Shown here in pieces: positions 51,504-59,512 of a stretch of DNA of 64,000 nucleotides (its first letter is position 1; each line of letters begins with the position of its first letter). A model generated the notes under the pieces. That model saw only the letters and a program-made list of their open reading frames with translations. It had not been told where the DNA came from and did no database searches. The stretch is from Sediminibacterium ginsengisoli (GTDB lineage: Bacteria > Bacteroidota > Bacteroidia > Chitinophagales > Chitinophagaceae), in contig NZ_FUWH01000003.1 of assembly GCF_900167075.1 (NCBI RefSeq), forward strand, positions 186,001-250,000. The letters run 5' to 3'. The position numbers were made by a program, and so were the translations under genes.

Positions 51504-52619
51504 TTATGGTTTTACCCATTCCCTGCTCCGCTGCAGCATTTCTGCAACTATTGCTTCTGTTGATGCATCGAACCGGATCAGGCGGCTATCTTTTTCAGAT
51601 TTATAAATATCGATGTAAGCGGCAATGAAGTTTGCAGGATCGGCTAATACAAGATCTGCAAGTGCCTTCCTGCCTTTATATTTCACGATGGCTTTCGCCA
51701 TTTCGTAGCCGGTGAAATAGGCGGTTTCGTCATAGGCGGTGCTAAAGCATATATTGTAATGCTGCTCGTAACGTTTTGCCGATGTGTCGTAGTAAGATTT
51801 GTACAGTACCGCTTCAAATAATGCAAAATTTTCCCGTCTGCGATCTGCATTTTTTGCCCATTCGGCGGTCTGTTCTTTTGCAAATGCACTTTTTCCTTCG
51901 AAGCCCGCAAAATCGCCCGCCAGGTTGGCTGAACCTTCGCTCCAGAGGTTTTCCAGCAATGCTGCCGTTGCCTGCAGAAAATAAGGATCCTTGCCGGTGA
52001 TCGTTTTTTTACGCATCGACTGCCCTTCGGCCTGTACGATATGATAAAGTTCATGCGCCACCAGTAATTTCATCGCGTTGAAATCATTATCCAGTTTCTG
52101 CAAGGCCACATTAAACGTTTTGTCGTTGCCGATCGTAAAACCCAGTGCCCCGCCGCCCGCAAGAAAACAGGCTTTGATGGTGATATCGAGTCCTGCAGGT
52201 GTATAAGAAAGAATACTGTTCTTTACCTCTTCGATAAAGGATGCGCTGTTCGCATCTATCTGCCCGATCAATTGTTTCATCTCCGGAAGCGCTGCCTTTA
52301 CCGAACGCCAGTTATAAGGATCATCGCCTTTTATATTTCCATCGATGATCATCGCCTTTAATGTGCTTATAAACACATCTTTACCCGCACCGCTGTAGCT
52401 TTTTACTTTTGCAATCAGCTGCTGGTTGCCGTATAACGCGGCGGCGTCATTGAGTTCCTGGTCGGTTACCTGCTTTTTTCCCAGGAGGGCAATATTCGCT
52501 TTAGCACTTTCCGCATCTACTATTACCTGTAAGCCCGGAGCGGCCAGCACTGTAACGACAGGAAAGAGCATACCTGACAGAAAGAGTAACAGGCTGCGAC
52601 GTAAGGAATGGTTTTTCAC
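51504..52619 (-). CDS. DUF5700 domain putative zinc-dependent protease
   Basis: 371 residues from the GTG at 52619, which gives a signal peptide (LRRSLLLFLSGMLFPVVTVLA region); the longer frame begins far upstream in the next gene. The HExxH zinc motif is HELYH in LLVAHELYHIVQAEGQ (about residue 190), and an ENLWSEGSANLAGDF segment about 40 residues later could supply the third ligand. The family is found in Bacteroidota with predicted zinc-dependent proteolysis. It is single, between converging and same-direction genes. Confidence 0.82.
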   Translation of the reverse strand: MKNHSLRRSLLLFLSGMLFPVVTVLAAPGLQVIVDAESAKANIALLGKKQVTDQELNDAAALYGNQQLIAKVKSYSGAGKDVFISTLKAMIIDGNIKGDDPYNWRSVKAALPEMKQLIGQIDANSASFIEEVKNSILSYTPAGLDITIKACFLAGGGALGFTIGNDKTFNVALQKLDNDFNAMKLLVAHELYHIVQAEGQSMRKKTITGKDPYFLQATAALLENLWSEGSANLAGDFAGFEGKSAFAKEQTAEWAKNADRRRENFALFEAVLYKSYYDTSAKRYEQHYNICFSTAYDETAYFTGYEMAKAIVKYKGRKALADLVLADPANFIAAYIDIYKSEKDSRLIRFDASTEAIVAEMLQRSREWVKP

Positions 52620-52671
52620 GAGGCAATGTTTTGATTGCAGTAAAGATATTACTATCTCTTTATTGCCTCGT

Positions 52672-53172
52672 TCACCGGAAGAAATCCGCAAACGTATACC
52701 GCAATCCTACCCCGCCTCTTGCACCGTCAAAACCTTTTTCACCTGTTATGTTATACGAAGGCTGCCAGTCGAGACTGATGTTAATGGGCACACCGGGAAT
52801 TTTCATGTCCAGCCCGATGATCGCATCCGGACCGAAAGTTGCGCCGTGCTTGCGGTCGGGAAAGAGTGCTTTCCAGTATTCGCTCCAGAAGCCGATATGC
52901 GCTCCTGCACCATAATAGCAGCTGAACCCTTTTAACTTTCCGATCTTATAATATCGTTCATACAAACCAGTGATGCGAAAATCCGCTTCAGAGAGGTAAA
53001 TCAGTCCTTCTACTGCTTTATCCGGGTTTAGAAAATGCCTGGAACTGATCGCATTCCTTGCACCCGGTTTGATGCCCAGTGCATTTTTATACCAATATGG
53101 ATCGGTAACGTTTTGTGCATTGAGGCACACAGAAATTAAGAGGCAATACAGGATTGCGATTGGCTTGCTCAC
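52672..53172 (-). CDS. small secreted protein, probable outer-membrane beta-barrel
   Basis: 166 residues. A signal peptide (to about 19, ending LNAQ) is followed by alternating hydrophobic and aromatic strands (AVEGLIYLSEADFRITGLYERYY, SCYYGAGAHIGFW, ISLDWQPSYNI) and a C-terminal strand that ends RYTFADFF, typical of porin-type barrels. About eight strands fit the length. No specific function. The stop lies 52 bp before the protease start on the same strand. Confidence 0.65.
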   Translation of the reverse strand: MSKPIAILYCLLISVCLNAQNVTDPYWYKNALGIKPGARNAISSRHFLNPDKAVEGLIYLSEADFRITGLYERYYKIGKLKGFSCYYGAGAHIGFWSEYWKALFPDRKHGATFGPDAIIGLDMKIPGVPINISLDWQPSYNITGEKGFDGARGGVGLRYTFADFFR

Positions 53173-53368
53173 GGAATTTAGTTTAATGGAACCGGCCGCG
53201 CCTTACCTGTCTTGCTTTCTGTTTCTATTATGTATAGGACACGTCCTCAGTTCGGCTTTCATTAAACTTAGCGGAATCGGGCTGCGAAGAAAAGTTATAA
53301 TTATTGAACTGTTTGAATCAGTGACCGAACATCATTTAAATACCTGTTAAAACCACTACGGACAGCTG

Positions 53369-55879
53369 TTATACTTTCCCGTTTTTCTTTATCCGCTTCA
53401 CCCATTTATATATTTCAAACCATAGAACAGATGCGGCTGCAACCAGAATTGCAATGCCCATTTCATGTGGGTTAAGGCTGGCTACTTTAAAGAAAGCTGT
53501 CACAGGCGGAAGGTATAGCATGACCAGCAACAGCAGCAATGTTATACCCGTTACGATCAGGAGTAAGTTATTACGGTTCCTGAAGGTCGAAAATATGCTG
53601 TAATAAAAAGACCGGTTTGCAAAACTCAGCAGGATGTTCGCAAAGATCAGTGTTGCAAATACCATGGCCCGGGTTTTGTTTTCATCTGCGCCTGACTTCA
53701 CCATATACTGGTACACCAGTAAAATACCTGCCGTAATGACTATGCCCTGGATTATACTGATGACCAGCTCGCGCCAGTTCAGGAATGTATCTGTTAGCAT
53801 CCGCGGAGGTTGTTTCATCGCATTGCGCTCCATCGGTTCATTTTCATAAACAATTGAACAGGTTGGGCCCATCACCAGCTCCAGAAAGATAACATGCACC
53901 GGTGTAAAGATCTGCGGATATAACCAGCCCAGAAATAAGGGCAGCGATACCGTAAGGATAATAGGAATATGGATTGAGATGATGTACTGTAGCGCCTTCT
54001 TGATATTCGCATAAATTCTTCTCCCCGCTGCAATCCCGCTGATCAGCTTTCCCAGGTCGTCGTTGGTGATCACCAGCGCTGCTGCAGCTTTTGCGATCTC
54101 CGTTCCCTTGCTTCCCATTGCCACCCCTATATGCGCCGCTTTTAATGCCGGTCCGTCGTTTACGCCATCACCCAGCATAGCCACAATTTCGCCTTTCCGT
54201 TTCAGCGCGTTCACTACAGAAAGTTTAGCTTCCGGGAACATCCTTGTGAATAAGGTGGTCTGATCCGCTACCACCACGAGCCTGTTTTCTTCGTAACTAC
54301 TGATCTCGCTCCCATTTACTGCCGTCGCTTCATTACGGATACCCGCCTGTGCCGCAATTGCCTGCGTAGTATCTGCATTATCGCCTGTTATCACTTTCAC
54401 TTTGATACCCGCATCGTATATCTGCTGAAAGACTTCCCTGATCCCTTTTTTCGGAGGATCATAAAAAACAACCAGCCCGATGAATTCAAAATCAAAATCC
54501 TGTTGTTTCTCCGGAAAACCCTGGCCTTCGAAATGTGTTTTGGCTACGCCCAGAACACGGTACCCTTTTTTACCCAGCGCTGCAACTTCCTTCCTTGCCT
54601 TTTCTTTATCGCTATCTGATAACCGGGATACGGCCAATATAGCTTCCGGAGCGCCTTTCGCCGCTATGATCCGCTGCTGTGTGTCGTTTTCGAATAAGTG
54701 GGTCATCATGGGCGGCTTCCCCTCCAGCGGATATTCATGAAAGAGCCGGAATTCATTTCTTTTGTCCTGCTGCGTTATTTCATAAATATGATGCAGGGTT
54801 TTCTCCATAGGATCGAACGGCACCGGCTCGCTGCTCCACATAGCATACTGTATCAGGTCTGACAATACAGGATCTGAAAAGTCCTTTTCTTCATACAACT
54901 GATCCGAAGTAAAATCGTACAGATGCTTCAGATGCATGGTGTTTTCAGTAATGGTGCCGGTTTTATCCGTACAGATAACAGTAGTGCTTCCCAGCGTTTC
55001 AACAATACTGCTTCGTTTAATGATGATGCCTTCGCGCATCAGTTTCCAGGCACCCAGGGCCATAAAAGTGGTAAACGCCACCGGGATCTCTTCCGGCAAT
55101 ACAGACATTGCCAGGGTTAGTCCGCTGAGTAAACTATCCAGAATATTTCCGCTCTGGTAAAAACGATAACCGCAAACCATCAGAAAAACAGTGACCCCGG
55201 CAATGGCCATGGTGCGTACAAACTTCCCGATCTGAATCTGCAGGGGCGACCGCTCTTCTTTGATGGAAGAAATAGAAATACCTATTTTACCCAGCCGGGT
55301 TTCTTTTCCTATTTTCTCTACTTCAAAAACCGCCAGGCCGGAAACGGTGATGGTACCGCTATATACTTTATTGTCTTCCGAATCTTTATCCTTAAACACA
55401 GAAAGACTCTCGCCTGTTAATGAAGCTTCATTTACAGAGAAGTCGTTGCTGTGTATGATCTGTCCGTCTGCATTGATCATTCTTCCTTCTTCCGTAATAC
55501 ACAGGTCGCCAACAGCGATCTCGTTTGTGGGGATTTGCTGTACTTCGCCGTTGCGTATGACCGTACTGAGTGGTTCGTTGAGTTGCTGCAGGGCTTTCAG
55601 CGCATTTTTACTTCTTCTATCCTGGTAAAATGAAATGCCCGACACGACAATGATCGCCGCCAGCATAAAAAAAGCTTCCGTGTAATTGCCTACGATGAAA
55701 TAGATCACAGCAATAGCGATCAGCAACAGCAGCATCGGTTCTTTCAGGGTATCCAGCAACAGCTTGAATACCGTATGCTGCCGTTCATTCTCCATCTTAT
55801 TGAAGCCAAATCTCTGCCGCGATCCCTGCAGGGCATTTGCTGTAAGTCCTTTTAAGTGTGCAGGTATATTATAAGACAT
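53369..55879 (-). CDS. cation-translocating P-type ATPase (HAD-IC family)
   Basis: 836 residues. A cation_ATPase_N domain (about 5-60) precedes four N-terminal membrane helices, the TGES loop (155-158), M4 with PEEIP (262-266), the phosphorylation site DKTGT (Asp305), the nucleotide domain with the KGAPE motif and the hinge GDGVNDGPALKAAHIGVAMG. Six helices close the protein. M6 reads LELVMGPTCSIVYENEP. Relatives with PEEFP and ELIIDP are classed with Ca-type ATPases, so the transported ion is not certain. It is a single gene. Confidence 0.92.
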   Translation of the reverse strand: MSYNIPAHLKGLTANALQGSRQRFGFNKMENERQHTVFKLLLDTLKEPMLLLLIAIAVIYFIVGNYTEAFFMLAAIIVVSGISFYQDRRSKNALKALQQLNEPLSTVIRNGEVQQIPTNEIAVGDLCITEEGRMINADGQIIHSNDFSVNEASLTGESLSVFKDKDSEDNKVYSGTITVSGLAVFEVEKIGKETRLGKIGISISSIKEERSPLQIQIGKFVRTMAIAGVTVFLMVCGYRFYQSGNILDSLLSGLTLAMSVLPEEIPVAFTTFMALGAWKLMREGIIIKRSSIVETLGSTTVICTDKTGTITENTMHLKHLYDFTSDQLYEEKDFSDPVLSDLIQYAMWSSEPVPFDPMEKTLHHIYEITQQDKRNEFRLFHEYPLEGKPPMMTHLFENDTQQRIIAAKGAPEAILAVSRLSDSDKEKARKEVAALGKKGYRVLGVAKTHFEGQGFPEKQQDFDFEFIGLVVFYDPPKKGIREVFQQIYDAGIKVKVITGDNADTTQAIAAQAGIRNEATAVNGSEISSYEENRLVVVADQTTLFTRMFPEAKLSVVNALKRKGEIVAMLGDGVNDGPALKAAHIGVAMGSKGTEIAKAAAALVITNDDLGKLISGIAAGRRIYANIKKALQYIISIHIPIILTVSLPLFLGWLYPQIFTPVHVIFLELVMGPTCSIVYENEPMERNAMKQPPRMLTDTFLNWRELVISIIQGIVITAGILLVYQYMVKSGADENKTRAMVFATLIFANILLSFANRSFYYSIFSTFRNRNNLLLIVTGITLLLLLVMLYLPPVTAFFKVASLNPHEMGIAILVAAASVLWFEIYKWVKRIKKNGKV

Positions 55880-55964
55880 AATAAACGCGGATCATATATT
55901 ACCGACAGAGGCAATTTAATTCTTTTACGGGTTTTATACAATTACATATTAAATTTATGATACT

Positions 55965-56696
55965 ATGAAACTCATCCCGACACTCCTGCTTTTTATTTAC
56001 GTCAGATGCCTGGCTCATACAGACACATCACTGGTGTACCTCAATAAGGCTAATACAACCACTGTAAAGGATAGCGCTTTTTCTGTGCTGAAAATATACC
56101 GGGAAAACGATGCCTGGCATGGCAGGGAATATTATCTGAAGAACGACGTTTTGAAATCAGAGGGAAATTTTGAAAGTAATTCTATCGATAGGCGAATCGG
56201 TAGTTTTAAAAACTTCACAGACAGCGGGCAGTTGGATTTTGTTGTCAGTTATGAGAATTATCAGCCTGCCGAATTCACTTATTATTATAAGGATGGCAGT
56301 AAAAAATCCTGGTTACAATTGTCGGGCACCAATATTAAAGCGCAAACAGGCTGGGACGAATCCGGAAAAGAGATCAAAGGTTTTATCGTAAAACGGGATC
56401 CGCAATTCAAAGGCGGGATAAATGGCTGGCTCAGGTATCTCGAAAAGAACCTGAACGGCATGGCGCCTATTAATGCAGGCATGGCATCCGGAAGGTACAC
56501 GGCTTACATCACTTTCAATATAAGCAAAACCGGGAAGATAAGTGAGATCAAAGCCTGGTCTTCATCTTGTAAATCCTGTGAGGAAGCTGCCATAAACGTG
56601 GTCAGCAGGAGCCGCGACTGGCAGCCTGCTATCTTCCAGAATGAACCGGTAGATTATTTCGGGCACAAACTGGGAATCACATTTATTGTTCCCTGA
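55965..56696 (+). CDS. energy transducer TonB-like protein with N-terminal MORN-like repeats
   Basis: 243 residues. A signal peptide (about 1-18), then three to four repeat strands of the toxin-antitoxin or MORN-like kind (GREYYLKNDVLKSEGNFES, YYYKDGSKKSWLQLSGTNI). A C-terminal TonB-type domain starts PQFKGGINGWLRYLEKNL (about 146-163), with YITFNISKTGKISEIKAW and a Cys pair in SSCKSCEEAA. The N-terminal anchor that true TonB uses to contact ExbB-ExbD is not evident, so the protein is probably a periplasmic TonB-CTD protein. It converges on the paralogue operon. Confidence 0.82.
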   Translation: MKLIPTLLLFIYVRCLAHTDTSLVYLNKANTTTVKDSAFSVLKIYRENDAWHGREYYLKNDVLKSEGNFESNSIDRRIGSFKNFTDSGQLDFVVSYENYQPAEFTYYYKDGSKKSWLQLSGTNIKAQTGWDESGKEIKGFIVKRDPQFKGGINGWLRYLEKNLNGMAPINAGMASGRYTAYITFNISKTGKISEIKAWSSSCKSCEEAAINVVSRSRDWQPAIFQNEPVDYFGHKLGITFIVP

Positions 56697-56707
56697 ACCG
56701 GTTTCTT

Positions 56708-57583
56708 TTATTTAAACTCGGGATCGTTTGTCAATAGAATATAACAACCCGATGTATAAGTTGCCGGAGGAACTGTAACATATTGTACACCCACAGCAAA
56801 CTTCAGGTCCTGCCATTTCCACTTATACAGGTTGGTAATGATCTTGGCGCCCGTGTTCGACTGATCCAGGATTTCCGGCTCGGGCAAATAACCGAACAGG
56901 TCGCCGTATTGGCTGAGTACCGGTTGGGATTTTTGTTTTGCCTTTGAAAAATCAGACTGGTCGCTCTCATAAAAGAGCATATGCATGTACGTTTTCAAAC
57001 GATTGTCTTTTGTAACGATCAACCGATAACTTTTGAGTGATGCATCATCATAAATAATTTCTGCACCGTCCGGGCTCAGCTTCCCTTTCTTAGAGGGATT
57101 TTTTTTGAAATGCTCATCGAAGAACGCTTTGTTGAGTGCAACCACACTATCCACATGCATTCCCGGATACCAGCGATTCTCTTCCTGGAAAGCTTTGATG
57201 CCTTTTTCCGCTGCTGAACCCCTGTTTTTCAGCCGGTTCCTTTCGAGTTTGATCTTCATCACTTCCAGCAGCTTCTCTTCATTAAAGGCCGACATATCCG
57301 GTGCTCTTTCAAACTGTGCAATAGCGCTGTCGAGCTTAACGGCATAGCTTCCGCTCTTCGTATTCAGTTCTTTCAGGACGTTGATCCGCAGGAACAGAAT
57401 TTTGGCATTGGCAGAACCAAGTTTTGCAGCCGCTTCATCCAGGTATTGCAGGGCCGTCTGCATATCACCTTTACCATAATGCTCTTCGGCAAGCAGGTAG
57501 GCGGCCTTAGCCTCCAGCGCATTGGTTTGGGCGCCAGACCGGGCCACGATCGCCAGCAGGAGAATAACAAACAGTTTCTTCAT
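56708..57583 (-). CDS. secreted TPR-like protein, paralogue 3 of 3
   Basis: 291 residues with a signal peptide. The N-terminal block NALEAKAAYLLAEEHYGKGDMQTALQYLDEA (about 22-52) is shared with the two genes upstream and looks like one to two tetratricopeptide-type helical repeats. The rest (LLEVMKIKLERNRLKNRG, then a region with IIYDDASLKSYRLIVTKDN) is more divergent. No enzyme motif. The start is 4 bp from the stop of the preceding paralogue. Confidence 0.78.
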   Translation of the reverse strand: MKKLFVILLLAIVARSGAQTNALEAKAAYLLAEEHYGKGDMQTALQYLDEAAAKLGSANAKILFLRINVLKELNTKSGSYAVKLDSAIAQFERAPDMSAFNEEKLLEVMKIKLERNRLKNRGSAAEKGIKAFQEENRWYPGMHVDSVVALNKAFFDEHFKKNPSKKGKLSPDGAEIIYDDASLKSYRLIVTKDNRLKTYMHMLFYESDQSDFSKAKQKSQPVLSQYGDLFGYLPEPEILDQSNTGAKIITNLYKWKWQDLKFAVGVQYVTVPPATYTSGCYILLTNDPEFK

Positions 57584-57587
57584 GCAG

Positions 57588-58532
57588 TTAATTATTAGAC
57601 GTAATGATCTCGGTCAGTTTTGCGACAGGCAGTTTCCCGTTGGGGTATAATAAGCGGTGCAGTTCTATTTTCCTGTTGCCGCGCACCCATACATAACTTG
57701 TTACTTTTCCGGCAGCCTTATCATAAAGAACAGACTCGCTGATCACGGGCGAGAAACCGAGTTTACGTTCATATGCGCTTATGATAGCTATGATCTCCTG
57801 TACGGTTGCTGCCAGTGCATTTTTATTTACTTTCTTATCTGCATAAGCCAGTACAGAGCGATACTGCAATATTTTTTCGCCCGCTATGCCCAGGTTTACA
57901 GAGCTGATCTTGTTTTTAAAAACAGTATCATTATCAACAGTGCAGAAGGGATAGGCTTCGCTTGGCACATAGAGATCAAAATCTACCCAGGAGGGATGGT
58001 AAGTATTAATTTTCTCCTTCTTCCATTTTTTTACATTGAGTTCAGGATGCAGTTCGTTCAGCTGATCCAGCGTAATACCGAGCGGCCCGAAGCGTGTGAA
58101 TTCCTCACTGAATGCTTTCTCGGCAGCTGCATTTGCAGCGTTTTCCCTGTCTGTTTTTTCTTTCAGCGCCTTCTGTTCTTTTTTCAGCGCCAGCTTCATC
58201 TTGGTGATCTCCAGCGATTTCTCCTCATTGAATGAGGCATAATCTGCGCTCTTTTCAAACTCATCGATCAGCGGCAGTACCTTATCCGCCACATTCGGAT
58301 CTTTGGCGTGCAGTTCACGGGTGGCCATGATCTGCAGGTACAATATCTTACAATTGGTAGTTCCAAGACTGGTCCGCACCTGCTGCAGGTATTCCAGCGC
58401 ACATTTATAATCTGCCTTCCCGTAACACTCTTCAGCAAGCAGGTAAGCAGCTTTTGCCTCATTTGCATTGACCTGTGCTTTTGCCGAATGGAAAATAATC
58501 AGCGCGGCAAATAATAAAACATATCTCCTCAT
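57588..58532 (-). CDS. secreted TPR-like protein, paralogue 2 of 3
   Basis: 314 residues. Signal peptide (about 1-19), then the shared start ANEAKAAYLLAEECYGKADYKC (about 23-44), the block SFNEEKSLEITKMKLALKK and an Ala/Glu-rich helix (about 115-140). The C-terminal half (NVKKWKKEKINTYHPSWVD onward) probably folds as a beta-rich domain. It is clearly related to the next gene upstream (58540-59508), with which it shares several identical runs, so it arose by tandem duplication. Function unknown; probably periplasmic. Confidence 0.8.
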   Translation of the reverse strand: MRRYVLLFAALIIFHSAKAQVNANEAKAAYLLAEECYGKADYKCALEYLQQVRTSLGTTNCKILYLQIMATRELHAKDPNVADKVLPLIDEFEKSADYASFNEEKSLEITKMKLALKKEQKALKEKTDRENAANAAAEKAFSEEFTRFGPLGITLDQLNELHPELNVKKWKKEKINTYHPSWVDFDLYVPSEAYPFCTVDNDTVFKNKISSVNLGIAGEKILQYRSVLAYADKKVNKNALAATVQEIIAIISAYERKLGFSPVISESVLYDKAAGKVTSYVWVRGNRKIELHRLLYPNGKLPVAKLTEIITSNN

Positions 58533-58539
58533 TGTATAA

Positions 58540-59508
58540 CTATTTGATCAGTGTATCGAGTATTCCTGCAGGGTCATCATACAGCAGTTCTACCAGCTTT
58601 GCAACGCCGGCCCTTCCTTGCGGAAAGCTGATCTGCATCATACTTACACCCTTACTGCCCTTTCTCCAATCGGTCAGCACAGCCGGGTTCCTCAGTGCTG
58701 TAAAACTCCTGGTAGTATATTCTTTACCGAATGTTATTTTAAATCCTTCCACAAAAGAAGCCGAAGTTTTCTTTACCTGGTCGTAGGTGGTGCTGAAGGT
58801 TGACTTCTCCTGGTCTAGTTCAAGCAGCTGTACCAGATAACCGATGATCTTGTTATCTGCAGTGATGATGCCGGTGATCGGATTCGGCGTACTGATGATC
58901 TTACGGTTCGTGGCAAAGGGAAAATTTTCGGCTGAGATGCTGAACAGGTTCGCGTCATAATAAACCTGAATCGCTCCGATGTCGGTTTTTTTCCACTTTT
59001 TCAGATTCCATGAAGGTTTTGCCCGGTCCAGTTCTTCCATAGACACGCCATAGGGGCCTGCTGAATATAAAGCAGTGGTAAAGGATTTTTCCACAGCAGC
59101 TTTATCGGCTGCTTCTTTTTCTTTTTTTTGTTCCGCTGCAAGCCGCTGTGCATTTTTCAACGCCAATTTCATTTTCGTGATCTCCAGCGACTTTTCTTCA
59201 TTAAACGTTGCATGGTCAGGACTCTTCTCAAACTCTTCGATCAATGGTAACAGCATATCTGCAGCGTAAGGACTCTTTGCATACAGTTCGCGGCTTGCCA
59301 TGATCTGGAGATACAGTATTTTACAATTGGTGCCGTCAAGGATGGTCCTTGCCTGCTTCAGATAGTCAAGCGTACATTTGTAATCTGCTTTCCCATAACA
59401 TTCTTCAGCAAGCAGGTATGCGGCTTTCGCTTCATTTGCGTTGCCTTGTGCCTGTACTGTATAACCTGCTGCAATCAGAAAGGCAATTATTCCCAATAAC
59501 TTCTTCAT
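58540..59508 (-). CDS. secreted TPR-like protein, paralogue 1 of 3
   Basis: 322 residues. Signal peptide (about 1-20), the same NANEAKAAYLLAEECYGKADYK start, then TLDYLKQARTIL and SFNEEKSLEITKMKLALK-type block (here TFNEEKSLEITKMKLALK), a Glu/Lys/Ala-rich helix, and a C-terminal half with WNLKKWKKTDIGAIQVYYD. It comes 4 bp after the stop of the 631-residue protein, so all four genes are one operon. The substrate or partner of these repeats is unknown. Confidence 0.8.
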   Translation of the reverse strand: MKKLLGIIAFLIAAGYTVQAQGNANEAKAAYLLAEECYGKADYKCTLDYLKQARTILDGTNCKILYLQIMASRELYAKSPYAADMLLPLIEEFEKSPDHATFNEEKSLEITKMKLALKNAQRLAAEQKKEKEAADKAAVEKSFTTALYSAGPYGVSMEELDRAKPSWNLKKWKKTDIGAIQVYYDANLFSISAENFPFATNRKIISTPNPITGIITADNKIIGYLVQLLELDQEKSTFSTTYDQVKKTSASFVEGFKITFGKEYTTRSFTALRNPAVLTDWRKGSKGVSMMQISFPQGRAGVAKLVELLYDDPAGILDTLIK

Positions 59509-59512
59509 AGCA

